The notes under the pieces: model-generated
Databases searched by the model: none
What the model saw: only the letters and a program-made list of their open reading frames with translations
What the model was told of the DNA's origin: nothing
Assembly (NCBI RefSeq): GCF_016860545.1
Contig: NZ_BNEB01000005.1
Span: 2,356,001 to 2,420,000 of the forward strand
Direction of reading: 5' to 3'
DNA: 64,000 bases
Source: Streptomyces asoensis
Lineage (GTDB): Bacteria > Actinomycetota > Actinomycetes > Streptomycetales > Streptomycetaceae
Position numbers and translations under genes: made by a program
Shown: in pieces, positions 1 through 8,548 of the stretch
How positions within the stretch are numbered: the first letter of the stretch is position 1
How the letters are laid out: every line of letters begins with the position of its first letter

Positions 1-7
1 ACGGCGG

Positions 8-1042
8 TCACTTCTTGTACACCCCCTGCTCGCCCATGAGATGGGCCACCTTGTTCGCGGTGAGGACCAGGCCGATGCTGACCACACCCTTGATCAGTCC
101 GGCGGCGGCCGCGTAGCCGAAGTCCTGGTTGCGCACGCCGTTCCACCACACGAAGGTGTCGAGGACCTCGCCCGCGTCCGGTCCGACGGCGTCCCGCTGG
201 AGCAGGATCTGTTCGAAACCGACGGTCAGCGCGTCCCCGACGCGCAGCACCAGGAGCAGCGCGATCACCGGCCGCAGGGCGGGGAGCGTGACGTGCCACA
301 TCCGGCCCCAGCGTCCGGCGCCGTCCATCGCGGCGGCCTCGTAGTGGTCCTGCGGGACCGAGGCGAGCGCGGCGAGGAAGACGATGATCCCCCAGCCGGC
401 GTCCTTCCAGACGCTCTGGGCGGTGATCAGGAAGGCGAAGGTGTGGGGGTCGGTCATGATGTCGAGCCCGTCGTGCCCGTGCTGACGCAGCAGCTGGGAG
501 AGCATGCCCGCGCCGCCGAACATCTGCTGGAAGACGGCGATGACCAGCACCCAGGAGAAGAAGTGCGGCAGGTAGAGCACGGCCTGCGCGACCGCCCGCA
601 CCCGCGGCCTGACCACGCTGTTGATGAGCAGCGCGAGCAGGATGGTGACCGGGAAGAACACCACGATCTGGATGAAGAACAGCACCAGGGTGTTCTGCAC
701 GGCCTGCCAGAAGGCCGACGCCTCGAAGATCCGCTGGAAGTTCTCCAGGCCCACGAAGGGGCTGTTCAGGATCGAGACGATGCCGTTGTCGCTGATGTAG
801 GGGTCGTAGTCCTGGAAGGCGACGATGTTGCCCAGGATCGGCAGGTAGTTGAAGACCAGGACCAGCAGGACGGCCGGCAGGGTCATCAGGATCAGGACGC
901 GGTCGCGGCGGAACCTGAGGCGCGGGCTCAGCCGTCCCGCGCGTCGCCCCTCCCGGGGCCCGGTGGTGTCGTGGGACGTCACCGGGAGCTGCTCCGGCGT
1001 GCCTTCCTCGGTGGTGCTCCGGGGCACCGTGCTGTGGGACAC
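8..1042 (-). CDS. Sugar ABC transporter permease, LplB/MalF type
   Basis: Inner-membrane permease of a carbohydrate ABC importer (344 aa). After a basic N-terminal tail of about 45 residues the first membrane span begins (ILMTLPAVLLVLVFNYLPI), followed by five more hydrophobic stretches. The ATPase-contact EAA loop is visible as EAAAMDGAG near residue 240, followed by LPALRP. It lies 26 bp downstream of the binding-protein gene on the same strand, so the two are co-transcribed. Its stop lies at the very left edge of the window, so the second (MalG/YtcP-type) permease expected for this family would lie outside. The large binding protein and the permease together match the LplABC/YtcQP branch, which takes up oligosaccharides. 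Substrate is unknown, but the divergent GH3 gene suggests a beta-linked glycoside. Streptomyces importers of this type usually borrow the shared ATPase MsiK, and none is present here. Confidence 0.9.
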   Translation of the reverse strand: MSHSTVPRSTTEEGTPEQLPVTSHDTTGPREGRRAGRLSPRLRFRRDRVLILMTLPAVLLVLVFNYLPILGNIVAFQDYDPYISDNGIVSILNSPFVGLENFQRIFEASAFWQAVQNTLVLFFIQIVVFFPVTILLALLINSVVRPRVRAVAQAVLYLPHFFSWVLVIAVFQQMFGGAGMLSQLLRQHGHDGLDIMTDPHTFAFLITAQSVWKDAGWGIIVFLAALASVPQDHYEAAAMDGAGRWGRMWHVTLPALRPVIALLLVLRVGDALTVGFEQILLQRDAVGPDAGEVLDTFVWWNGVRNQDFGYAAAAGLIKGVVSIGLVLTANKVAHLMGEQGVYKK

Positions 1043-1068
1043 GGCGTTCTCCTCGCCTCAGAGCCTCG

Positions 1069-2772
1069 TCAGCTCGCCGCCGGGCCGTTGTCGTCGAGGA
1101 TCTTCTGGTACCAGTCGCGCAGCTGGTCCCCGCCCTTCTTCTTCCACTCGGAGATGGCCTGCTGCATGTCGGCGATCTTCTTGTGGCCGCGGGCGATGTC
1201 GTCCTCCAACTGCTCGAAGTCGTTGGAGAGGTTGGTGTAGCGGGACGGCTCGGTGATCTGGAGGCCCCAGAAGGAGGACTTCTTGGTGAAGGAGCCCATC
1301 CGCTGCTGCCACTCGACCATGCCCTTGGTGTAGTCGGGCAGGTCGGGGTGGGCGATGGTCGCGGCCGGGCTCGCGACCATGACGTAGGCGTTGATGACCT
1401 CGTTGTTGCCCTTGTCGTTCTTGACCGGCACGCCGTCCTTGAGGGTGTAGTGCGTGCCCTCGACGCCGTAGTTGGTCATCATCCACTCCTTGGTGCCGTA
1501 CGGCGCCGCGGTGACGTTGGCGACCGCGAGCGCGTCCCGGATCACGGACTCGGAGGCCTTCCTGTTGACGAAGGCGAAGATGCCGGCCGGGTTCGCGGCC
1601 CACAGTGTCGGGTCGCCCCCGTCGTGGTTCCAGATGTCCATGCCCCAGACCTTGAAGTCCGGGTTCTGGGTGGCCTGGGAGGCCTGCTGCCCGTACCAGT
1701 TGGAGATGTCGTTGTTCCAGATCAGGAACTCGCCTGCGGCGAACTTGGGGGCGGGGTCGGTGGCCTGGCTCTTGCCCAGCTTGAAGTCGGGGTGCACGTA
1801 GCCGGCGGCGAACAGCTTGCGCGTCCACTCCAGCGCCTCGAGGTACTCCGGGGTCTCCATGCGGTGGATCAGCTTGCCGTCGACCACGGTCCAGGCGAGC
1901 GCCTTCTCGCCGCCGCTGATCACGCCGAAGGTGTTGAAGGCGGTCCACTTCATGTCGCCGCAGGCCCACCGCTTGGCCCGGGGGTCGGTGATGTCCTTGC
2001 ACAGGGCCATGAACTCGTCGGCGGAGCGCGGGACTTCCCAGCCCTGCTTGTCGAAGAGGTCCTTGCGGTAGAGGGGCACGATGTTCTGCACGTACGAGGC
2101 CGGCATCGGCAGGCCCATCAGCTTGCCGCCGAAGATGGAGCGCTGCCAGGCGTCGCTGGGGATCGCCGCGAGGTTCGGGTACTCCTTGACCTTGTCGCCG
2201 GACAGGTACGGGCCGAGGTCGGCGAACTTGCTGATGATGGCGCTGGGTATCTTGCCCATCATGTTCCAGCCGGGGACGACCACCACGTCCGGCACGTCGC
2301 TGGAGGCGAGGACCGCGCCGAGCTTCTGGTCGTAGGTGTTGCCGTCCTGGTTGCGCCACTGGACGTCGGCGCCGATCAGGGCGTTCATCGACGTGTAGTA
2401 GGCGTTGTCGCCCTTCGGCGGGGAGCCCCAGAACGGCGACATGATGCTGACCTTGCCGCCGCTGCCGAGCTTCTTGGGCACCGAGGTCTTCAGCGTCGCG
2501 ACGTCGAGCTTGGCGGTGAAGCCCATCGCCGAGCCGTCCTTGGACGGGAAGTCCGGGCTCACGACGTTGCTGGCGACGTAGGCGGGCAGGATCTTCTTGG
2601 CGCCCTTGCCCGACGTGGTGCCCTCGCGCGAACCCTTGTCCGCGCCGCCGCAGGCGGCCAGCAGCGGCATCCCTCCCGCCACCGCTGCGGTGGCGACCGC
2701 CGTGGAGGCGAGGAAGCTTCTCCGGCTGGTTCCGGAAGGACCGGAAGAGGGGGAAGCGGCGTTCGGCGTCAT
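1069..2772 (-). CDS. Extracellular sugar-binding lipoprotein of ABC importer
   Basis: Solute-binding protein (567 aa) that captures an oligosaccharide outside the membrane and delivers it to the permease encoded just downstream. The N-terminus has a twin-arginine-like motif (SRRSFLAS), an Ala-rich hydrophobic stretch and a lipobox LLAAC with the lipidated Cys near residue 41, so it is a Tat-exported lipoprotein. At over 550 residues it is longer than MalE-type proteins (about 420) and fits the LplA/YtcQ group. It starts with ATG at 2772, preceded by GAAGGG. A promoter (TTGTGC, 17-bp spacer, TAACCT) and a LacI-type palindrome lie about 120-170 bp upstream, so expression is probably induced by the transported sugar. 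Orthology and substrate cannot be fixed from sequence alone. Confidence 0.9.
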   Translation of the reverse strand: MTPNAASPSSGPSGTSRRSFLASTAVATAAVAGGMPLLAACGGADKGSREGTTSGKGAKKILPAYVASNVVSPDFPSKDGSAMGFTAKLDVATLKTSVPKKLGSGGKVSIMSPFWGSPPKGDNAYYTSMNALIGADVQWRNQDGNTYDQKLGAVLASSDVPDVVVVPGWNMMGKIPSAIISKFADLGPYLSGDKVKEYPNLAAIPSDAWQRSIFGGKLMGLPMPASYVQNIVPLYRKDLFDKQGWEVPRSADEFMALCKDITDPRAKRWACGDMKWTAFNTFGVISGGEKALAWTVVDGKLIHRMETPEYLEALEWTRKLFAAGYVHPDFKLGKSQATDPAPKFAAGEFLIWNNDISNWYGQQASQATQNPDFKVWGMDIWNHDGGDPTLWAANPAGIFAFVNRKASESVIRDALAVANVTAAPYGTKEWMMTNYGVEGTHYTLKDGVPVKNDKGNNEVINAYVMVASPAATIAHPDLPDYTKGMVEWQQRMGSFTKKSSFWGLQITEPSRYTNLSNDFEQLEDDIARGHKKIADMQQAISEWKKKGGDQLRDWYQKILDDNGPAAS

Positions 2773-2891
2773 TGCGTCAACCCTTCATGGCACACCAGGA
2801 CACCCGGCGGTGGCCGTCGGCTGCGGTGTCTCGAGTGGAACTGGCTGAGCTGAAGCGATCCTTCGACGCAGGTGCGGTGCGGTGCTCGCAG

Positions 2892-2905
2892 TCGAAGCGC
2901 TTCGA
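2892..2905. promoter_or_regulatory. LacI-family operator palindrome (copy 1)
   Basis: Perfect 14-bp palindrome TCGAAGCGCTTCGA with the central CG step typical of LacI-family sites. It sits immediately downstream of the predicted transcription start (about 2909) of the leftward transporter genes, a position suited to blocking elongation or open-complex formation. An identical copy lies at 3052-3065 in front of the divergent GH3 gene. A degenerate third dyad (TGAAG and CTTCGA halves) is seen at 2852-2866. Confidence 0.75.
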
Positions 2906-2915
2906 TGTTGCTGCG

Positions 2916-2944
2916 AGGTTAAGTGAACACCCTGGGGTGCACAA
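2916..2944 (-). promoter_or_regulatory. Candidate promoter of the sugar transporter genes
   Basis: Read on the minus strand: -35 TTGTGC (2939-2944), spacer of exactly 17 bp, -10 TAACCT (2916-2921). This would start transcription near 2909, directly ahead of the palindrome at 2892-2905, leaving a 5' leader of about 135 nt before the ATG at 2772. Confidence 0.5.
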
Positions 2945-3022
2945 GGGTCGTTCCCAACATTCCTCCGCGGCGGCGGGGGCGACCTGTGCGTAAGCGCTGC
3001 TTGAAATTGCGGCCGGGTCCTC

Positions 3023-3065
3023 TTGACACCCCGCCCCCGGTCGAACCAGCATCGAAGCGCTTCGA
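3023..3065 (+). promoter_or_regulatory. Candidate GH3 promoter with overlapping LacI-type operator
   Basis: A perfect -35 hexamer TTGACA lies at 3023-3028. With an 18-bp spacer the -10 position (CAGCAT, 3047-3052) is poor and runs directly into the palindrome TCGAAGCGCTTCGA at 3052-3065, so a bound repressor would cover the -10/+1 region. The GTG start of the GH3 gene follows at 3101 with AAAGGGA about 8 nt before it. Confidence 0.6.
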
Positions 3066-3100
3066 AAGAGCTCTCCGCTCCATCGCAAAGGGATCCCCAC

Positions 3101-5974
3101 GTGACCGCACACACGCCGCCCACGCCGCCTTTCCGCGATCCTCGACTGCCGTTCGCGAAGCGCATCGACGACCTGCTGTCCCGGCTGACCGCCGAGGAGA
3201 AGGTCTCCTTCCTGCACCAGTTCGTGCCCGCCGTGGAGCGGCTCGGCATCGGCGCGTTCCGCACCGGGCAGGAGGCGCTGCACGGTGTCGCGTGGATGGG
3301 CCCGGCGACGGTGTTCCCGCAGGCCGTCGGCCTGGGCGCGACCTGGGACACCGATCTCGTGCGGCGCGTCGGTGAGGCGGTGTCGCGGGAGGTCCGGGCG
3401 ATGCGTGCGCTCGACGACCGGGTCGGCCTGAACGTCTGGTCCCCCACCGTCAACCTGCTGCGCCACCCCCTGTGGGGGCGCAACGAGGAGGGCTACTCCG
3501 AGGACCCGCGGCTCACCTCGGCCATCGCCACCGCCTACACGCACGGGCTGCGCGGCGACCATCCGACGTACTGGCGCACCGCCCCCGTCCTCAAGCACTG
3601 GCTGGCCCACAACAACGAGACCGGCCGGGACGTCACCTCGTCCTCGGTCCGTCCCCGGGTGCTGCACGAGTACGACCTGCGGGCCTTCCGCGCGGCCGTC
3701 GAAGCGGGCGCCGTGGCCGGGGTGATGCCGGCGTACAACCTGGTCAACGGCCGCCCCAACCATGTCTCGCCGTATCTGCGCGAGCAGCTGCGCGCCTGGA
3801 CCGAGGAGGAGCTGCTGGTCTGCTCGGACGCCGGGGCGCCGTCCAACCTGGTGGACTCCGAGCACTACTTCGACACCCACGAGGAGGCGACGGCGGCCGC
3901 GCTCGTCGCCGGCGTGGACAGCTTCACCGACCACGGCACGGACGCTTCGCCGATCGTCGCCCGGGTCGAGGGGGCCCTCCGGCAGGGGCTGCTGACCGAG
4001 GCCGACATCGACGCGGCGGTCCGCCGTCAGCTCTCGGTCCGCTTCCGGCTGGGCGAGTTCGACCCGCAGGACGACCCGCACGCGGCCACCGGTGAGTTCG
4101 ACACGCCGGCCCACCGCTCGCTGGCCCGGGAGGCGGCCGAGCGGGCGATCGTCCTGCTGCGCAACGACGGTGTGCTGCCACTGGCCGACGGCACCCGGAT
4201 CGCGGTGGTCGGCCTGCTCGCCGACGAGTGCAAGCTCGACTGGTACAGCGGCACACTGCTGCACCGTTCGACTCCCCTGGAGGGCCTGTACGAACGGTTC
4301 GGCGCGGAGCGCGTGGAGTTCGCGGAGGGCGTGGACCGGGTCCTGGTCCGGACGTCCGCGGGCACGTTCCTCAAGGTCCCCCACGCCCCCGCGGCGACGG
4401 ACGAGGTGCGCGGCGCCGGGGGCGCGCTCGATCCGGCGCTGCTCGCGGGCCGCACCGACCTGCCGCCCCTGACGACGGACGCGACCGGCACGGAGTTCGC
4501 GCTCGTCGACTGGGGCGAGGGGGTGCTGACGCTGCGGGCGCCCGACGGCCGCTACCTGTCCGTCGCCGAGGACGGGTATCTGCGCGCCTCCGCCGACCAG
4601 CCCGGCGGCTGGGTCGTCCAGGAGACGTTCCGCCTGGAACCGCGCGCGGACGCCGACGGGAACACCCACGGCAGCGGTCACCTCCTGCGGCATCTGGGCA
4701 CGGGTCGCCCCGTCTGTGTCGCCGCCGACGGCGTCCGGGTTGCCGGGCCGGACGAGGAGGACGCCGAGACGGTCGCGCTGGTCCTTCTCGAGTCCGGCGA
4801 GGACGCGGTGGCCCGGGCGGCGGCGGGCGCGGAGGTCGTCGTGGTCGTGGCGGGCAACGACCCGCACATCCACGGCAGGGAGACCGAGGACCGCACCACG
4901 CTGCGGCTGCCGGCCCACCAGGAGCGGCTGCTCGCGGCCGCCCGGGCGGCCAACCCGCGCACGGTGCTGGCCCTGGTGTCGGCGTACCCGTACGCGATCG
5001 AGGCGGACGGCCCGGCCGCGGTGCTCTGGACGGCGCACGGCGGCCAGGCCGCCGGCACCGCCCTCGCGCGGGTGCTGGCCGGCGACGTCTGCCCGGGCGG
5101 GCGCCTCCCGCAGACCTGGTACGCCGACGACGCCGATCTGCCCGACCTCCTCGACTACGACGTCATCGGCTCCCGGCAGACGTACCTCTACTACGAGGGC
5201 ACTCCGCTGTTCCCGTTCGGGCACGGCCTGTCGTACGCGTCGTTCTCCTACGCGGACCTGGCCGTGCGGACCGGGGAAGGCGGGGTGCGGGTCTCCTGCA
5301 CGGTGACCAACACCGGGGACATGACGGCCGACGAGGTCGTCCAGCTCTACACCCGTGCCGTGGCCCCCTCGGTCACCCGACCGCGGCGCGAGCTGCTCGG
5401 CCACCGCCGGGTGGCGCTGGCCCCGGGCGCGAGCGCGGCACTCTCCTTCGACGTCCCGCTGTCCGCGTTCGCGTTCTGGGACGTGTCGCAGGGCCGGTGG
5501 CGCCTGGAGTCCGGCCCGTACGACGTCCTGGTCGGCGCGTCCAGCGAGGACGTCAGGCTGCGGACGACGGTCGCGCTGGAGGGCGAGGCGGCCGCCCCGC
5601 GCCCGGTCCGCGAACGGGGCCTGGACGCCGCCGACTTCGACGAGCAGAGCGGCGTCGAGATCGTCGACCGTACGAAGCGGGCGGGCGACGCGGTGACGCC
5701 CGTCGGCGGCGGGGCGGGCGAACTGCTCTACCGGGCCTGCGACTTCGGGACGGACGGCGGCACGACGGGCGTCACGGTGACGGCGTCCGGAGCGGGCACG
5801 GTACGGCTGTCCCTGGACGGCGGTCCGGTCCTGGCCGAACTGACGGTGGCCGCCACCGCGGGGCCGTACGACCACGTCACCGTCGGGGCCGCCCTGACCG
5901 CCGAGGGCGTCCGCGACCTGCGCGTCGGACTGCGCGGCCCGCTGCGGCTCGCGCACGTCGGCTTCTCCGGTTGA
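3101..5974 (+). CDS. Glycoside hydrolase family 3 (beta-glucosidase/beta-xylosidase) with beta-trefoil insert and C-terminal CBM6-like domain
   Basis: Hydrolyses terminal beta-linked sugars, probably inside the cell because no signal peptide is visible. The protein is 957 aa from GTG 3101, chosen for the AAAGGGA ribosome site and because longer versions would read through the operator. The GH3 N-terminal barrel covers about residues 10-330, with the nucleophile Asp243 in SDAGAPSN (the usual motif is SDW/SDY). The C-terminal sandwich begins near 345 but is interrupted at about 465-545 by a fascin-like beta-trefoil stretch (LRAPDGRYLSV). A fibronectin-III-like domain (about 715-825) and a CBM6-like tail (about 855-957) follow. 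It is divergent from the transporter genes and shares the LacI-type palindrome with them, so it is likely induced with uptake of its substrate. Beta-xylosidase and beta-glucosidase activities cannot be told apart here. Confidence 0.88.
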   Translation: MTAHTPPTPPFRDPRLPFAKRIDDLLSRLTAEEKVSFLHQFVPAVERLGIGAFRTGQEALHGVAWMGPATVFPQAVGLGATWDTDLVRRVGEAVSREVRAMRALDDRVGLNVWSPTVNLLRHPLWGRNEEGYSEDPRLTSAIATAYTHGLRGDHPTYWRTAPVLKHWLAHNNETGRDVTSSSVRPRVLHEYDLRAFRAAVEAGAVAGVMPAYNLVNGRPNHVSPYLREQLRAWTEEELLVCSDAGAPSNLVDSEHYFDTHEEATAAALVAGVDSFTDHGTDASPIVARVEGALRQGLLTEADIDAAVRRQLSVRFRLGEFDPQDDPHAATGEFDTPAHRSLAREAAERAIVLLRNDGVLPLADGTRIAVVGLLADECKLDWYSGTLLHRSTPLEGLYERFGAERVEFAEGVDRVLVRTSAGTFLKVPHAPAATDEVRGAGGALDPALLAGRTDLPPLTTDATGTEFALVDWGEGVLTLRAPDGRYLSVAEDGYLRASADQPGGWVVQETFRLEPRADADGNTHGSGHLLRHLGTGRPVCVAADGVRVAGPDEEDAETVALVLLESGEDAVARAAAGAEVVVVVAGNDPHIHGRETEDRTTLRLPAHQERLLAAARAANPRTVLALVSAYPYAIEADGPAAVLWTAHGGQAAGTALARVLAGDVCPGGRLPQTWYADDADLPDLLDYDVIGSRQTYLYYEGTPLFPFGHGLSYASFSYADLAVRTGEGGVRVSCTVTNTGDMTADEVVQLYTRAVAPSVTRPRRELLGHRRVALAPGASAALSFDVPLSAFAFWDVSQGRWRLESGPYDVLVGASSEDVRLRTTVALEGEAAAPRPVRERGLDAADFDEQSGVEIVDRTKRAGDAVTPVGGGAGELLYRACDFGTDGGTTGVTVTASGAGTVRLSLDGGPVLAELTVAATAGPYDHVTVGAALTAEGVRDLRVGLRGPLRLAHVGFSG

Positions 5975-5998
5975 GGGTCCGGAGGAGACCGGCACGAA

Positions 5999-6040
5999 GA
6001 AGGGGTCCGGCACCGGAAGGCATCGGTGCCGGACCCCTTC
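5999..6040. terminator. Bidirectional terminator between convergent genes
   Basis: Perfect 17-bp stem (5999-6015 with 6024-6040) closed by an 8-nt loop GAAGGCAT. It lies 25 bp after the GH3 stop and 54 bp from the stop of the convergent aldehyde dehydrogenase. A GAAG/CTTC base on both strands gives short U-containing runs in each direction. Confidence 0.85.
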
Positions 6041-6094
6041 GGGGACGGCGTTCGAACGCCGGATCCCAGGCTATATGAAAACGGTTACCGTTTA

Positions 6095-7558
6095 CTAGAG
6101 GGCGAGCCCCGTCAGGACCAGCACCCGCTCGTAGGTGTAGTCCTCCATCGCGAACCGCACACCCTCGCGGCCCACGCCGGACTGCTTGGCGCCGCCGTAC
6201 GGCATCTGGTCGGCCCGGTAGGAGGGCACGTCGCCGATGATGACTCCGCCGACCTCCAGCGCGCGGTGGGCGCGGAAGGCGACCTGGAGGTCATGCGTGA
6301 AGACACCCGCCTGGAGGCCGTACTTGGAGGAGTTGACGGCGGCGAAGGCCTCGGCCTCGCCGTCCACCTTCGTCACCGTGAGGACCGGTCCGAAGACCTC
6401 CTCGCGGGCCAGGGTGGTGTCGGCCGGCACATCGGTGAGGACGGTGGGCGCGTAGGAGGCGCCGTCGCGCTTGCCGCCGGCGAGGAGGGAGGCGCCCGCC
6501 GCGACGGCCTCGTCCACCCAGGTCTCGACGCGCTTGGCCGCGTCCTCGCTGACCAGCGGGCCGACGTCGGTGCGGTCGTCGGCGGGGTCGCCGGTGACCT
6601 GGGCCTCGACGGCGGCGACGATCCGCGGGAGGAGCCGGTCGTGGACGGAGGCGTCCACGACGACCCGCTGCACCGAGATGCAGGACTGGCCGCCCTGGTA
6701 GTTGGAGAAGGTCGCGATGCGGGTGGCCGCCCAGTCGAGGTCGGCGTCGCTCGCGAAGTCGCCGAGGACGACGGCCGCGCCGTTGCCGCCCAGCTCCAGG
6801 GTGCAGTGCTTGCGCGGCACCGAGTCCATGATCGCGTAACCGACCTTCTCGGAGCCGGTGAAGGAGATGACCGGCAGACGCTCGTCCTGGACGAGGGCCG
6901 GCATGCGGTCGTTGGCGACCGGGAGGATGCTCCAGGAACCGGCCGGCAGCTCGGTCTCGGCGAGCAGGTCGCCGAGGATCAGGCCGGACAGCGGGGTCGC
7001 GGGGGCCGGCTTGAGGATGATCGGGGCGCCGGCCGCGATCGCCGGGGCGACCTTGTGTGCGCACAGGTTCAGCGGGAAGTTGAACGGCGCGATGCCGAGC
7101 ACGACCCCCTTGGGGAAGCGCCGGGTGAGGGCGAGACGTCCCTGGCCGCCGGCGTCGGTGTCGAGGCGCTGGGCCTCGCCCCCGTTGAAGCGGCGGGCCT
7201 CCTCGGCCGCGAACCGGAACACGGACACGGCCCGGCCGACCTCGCCGCGCGCCCACTTGATCGGCTTGCCGTTCTCCGCGGAGATCAGCAGGGCGATCTC
7301 CTCGGTGCGCTCGGCGAGCCGCTTGCTGACGTGGTCGAGGGCGGCGGCGCGCACATGGGCCGGGGTGGCGGCGAACTCGTCGCGCACGGCGTACGCGGCG
7401 GCCACGGCCTCCTCGACCTGGGCGTCCGTCGGCACGCTGACCCGGGCGACGAGCCGGCCGTCCCACGGGGAGGTGACGTCGAAGCCGTCCTCGCCGGTGA
7501 CCTGGCGGCCGGCGAGCCAGAAGGCGTGGGCGGCCCCCACGTTCTTTTCCTGGGACAT
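6095..7558 (-). CDS. NAD(P)-dependent aldehyde dehydrogenase
   Basis: Oxidises an aldehyde to the carboxylic acid with NAD(P)+ (487 aa, normal length). The ALDH signature residues are visible: the general base Glu in ELGGNG, catalytic Cys293 in GQSCIS, and the cofactor-site motif FTGSEKVG. The GQSC-IS context is less common than the GQ-x-C-x-AA of succinate-semialdehyde enzymes, so the substrate is open. The neighbours (gabT, PucR, polyamine operon) suggest an aldehyde from polyamine or GABA breakdown. The ATG at 7558 is supported by GGAAGG upstream. The motif GCTTGTCCG found about 80 bp upstream recurs upstream of gabT, suggesting a shared regulator. Transcription ends at the hairpin at 5999-6040. 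Confidence 0.88.
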   Translation of the reverse strand: MSQEKNVGAAHAFWLAGRQVTGEDGFDVTSPWDGRLVARVSVPTDAQVEEAVAAAYAVRDEFAATPAHVRAAALDHVSKRLAERTEEIALLISAENGKPIKWARGEVGRAVSVFRFAAEEARRFNGGEAQRLDTDAGGQGRLALTRRFPKGVVLGIAPFNFPLNLCAHKVAPAIAAGAPIILKPAPATPLSGLILGDLLAETELPAGSWSILPVANDRMPALVQDERLPVISFTGSEKVGYAIMDSVPRKHCTLELGGNGAAVVLGDFASDADLDWAATRIATFSNYQGGQSCISVQRVVVDASVHDRLLPRIVAAVEAQVTGDPADDRTDVGPLVSEDAAKRVETWVDEAVAAGASLLAGGKRDGASYAPTVLTDVPADTTLAREEVFGPVLTVTKVDGEAEAFAAVNSSKYGLQAGVFTHDLQVAFRAHRALEVGGVIIGDVPSYRADQMPYGGAKQSGVGREGVRFAMEDYTYERVLVLTGLAL

Positions 7559-7579
7559 GGTGTTTCCCGGCCCTTCCGC

Positions 7580-8341
7580 TTAGGGGGTGTCCTGTGGTTT
7601 TCGTGCTCCACCGTAGGTCCGGGAAGCCGAAGGTTCGCTTGTCCGAGTCGTACGGGTGGGCGGCCGGGGTGCGCCGGATTGGCGCGGTCGGGCCGGTGCG
7701 CACGCCGGCCGGCGCCCGACCCGGAGCGCGTCCGCCGCGAGCCGCAGCCGCAGTGCGCCGAGCAGCACGGCGCACAGACACCAGCTGGCCACGACGTCCA
7801 GCGGCCAGTGGTAGCCGCGCCGCACCAGCCCGAAGGAGACAGCCGCGACGAGGAGGGCGCCCGTGGCGACGGCCAGCCGCCGGGCGGCCGGCGTGCGCAG
7901 CCACGGCAGCAGGACCAGCACGGCCGAGCCGTAGGCGACGCCGGCCGTCGCGGTGTGCCCGGAGGGGTAGTAGCCGGTGGCCGGGGGCACGGCGGGCGTG
8001 CCGGGCCGGTCGGTCCACTCCTTCAGGGGGACGACGATCAGCGGCACCAGCGCCATCAGCGCGAGCGCCGCGAGGGACGGCGCCCACCACCGCGCCGCAC
8101 CCGCCGCTCTCCCCCGCCAGGCCGCGTATCCGACGACCAGCACCAGGGCGGGCACCGCGATCTGCACCTCGCCCAGGTCGGACAGCAGTTCGGAGAACCG
8201 GTCGGGCCGGACGAGCGCGTGGCTCAGGCGCTCGTCCGTGCGCAGGAGCGGCCCGTCGGCGGCGACCTGCCAGGTGATCAGCGCGAGGACGACGGCGGGC
8301 GGCAGGAGGCCCAGGAGGGCGCGGCTCGGGCGGGACGGCAT
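7580..8341 (-). CDS. PAP2-family membrane phosphatase
   Basis: Integral membrane phosphatase of the PAP2/phosphatidic-acid-phosphatase type (253 aa), acting on lipid phosphates or undecaprenyl pyrophosphate at the outer face of the membrane. The three catalytic signatures are present: a KEWTDRP segment (C1, with shortened spacing), PSGHT (C2) and R-x-GYHWPLDV (C3, with the catalytic His and Asp). Five to six hydrophobic spans are seen. The C-terminal 40 residues are Arg/Pro/Thr-rich and cytoplasmic-looking. The ATG at 8341 lies after several palindromes that would separate it from the upstream gabT transcript. It ends only 21 bp before the aldehyde dehydrogenase start, so partial co-transcription with that gene is possible. 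Specific substrate is unknown. Confidence 0.85.
   Translation of the reverse strand: MPSRPSRALLGLLPPAVVLALITWQVAADGPLLRTDERLSHALVRPDRFSELLSDLGEVQIAVPALVLVVGYAAWRGRAAGAARWWAPSLAALALMALVPLIVVPLKEWTDRPGTPAVPPATGYYPSGHTATAGVAYGSAVLVLLPWLRTPAARRLAVATGALLVAAVSFGLVRRGYHWPLDVVASWCLCAVLLGALRLRLAADALRVGRRPACAPARPRQSGAPRPPTRTTRTSEPSASRTYGGARKPQDTP
7637..7651. promoter_or_regulatory. Candidate shared regulatory motif upstream of aldehyde dehydrogenase
   Basis: GCTTGTCCGAGTCGT, about 80 bp upstream of the start at 7558. A near-identical string (GCTTGTCCG followed by TCGT) occurs at 10285-10297 upstream of gabT. Both genes read leftward and belong to the GABA/polyamine theme, and a PucR regulator lies nearby at 12971. 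Confidence 0.35.
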
Positions 8342-8451
8342 GGCCCCCAGCTTGTCAGGCCCGGCCGGCAGGCGGAGCGGCGAGCCGGGCAGCCGGCCCC
8401 ACCGGACCACGGCGCAGGGGCCGGACGCGGCGTGGTGGGGTTGCCGGACGG

Positions 8452-8482
8452 AGAAGACCCCGGCACGAGGCCGGGGTCTTCT
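8452..8482. terminator. Hairpin, probable terminator
   Basis: 12-bp perfect stem (8452-8463 with 8471-8482) with loop CACGAGG. On the minus strand it lies about 370 bp after the gabT stop and about 110 bp before the PAP2 start, so it can stop leftward read-through. It has the GAAGACCCCGG form common for factor-independent terminators in Streptomyces, where the U-tract is often weak. Confidence 0.6.
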
Positions 8483-8508
8483 GCGTGGTCCGTTCGGAAG
8501 GAGGAGGT

Positions 8509-8548
8509 CGGCCGCCCCGGAACAGGGGGGGTGGTTCCGGGGCGGCCG
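8509..8548. terminator. Second strong hairpin, possible terminator
   Basis: 15-bp perfect stem (8509-8523 with 8534-8548) around a G-rich 10-nt loop. It sits 26 bp from the previous hairpin, so leftward transcripts from gabT meet two stable structures in a row. There is no clear U-tract, so it may instead act as an mRNA 3'-end protector. Confidence 0.5.

Noticed and set aside
2777..6013. A 1078-codon open frame antisense to the GH3 gene
   Set aside because: High-GC DNA leaves long stop-free frames opposite real genes. The translated sequence is Arg/Gly/Val-rich without motifs, and the GH3 frame has clear family signatures.
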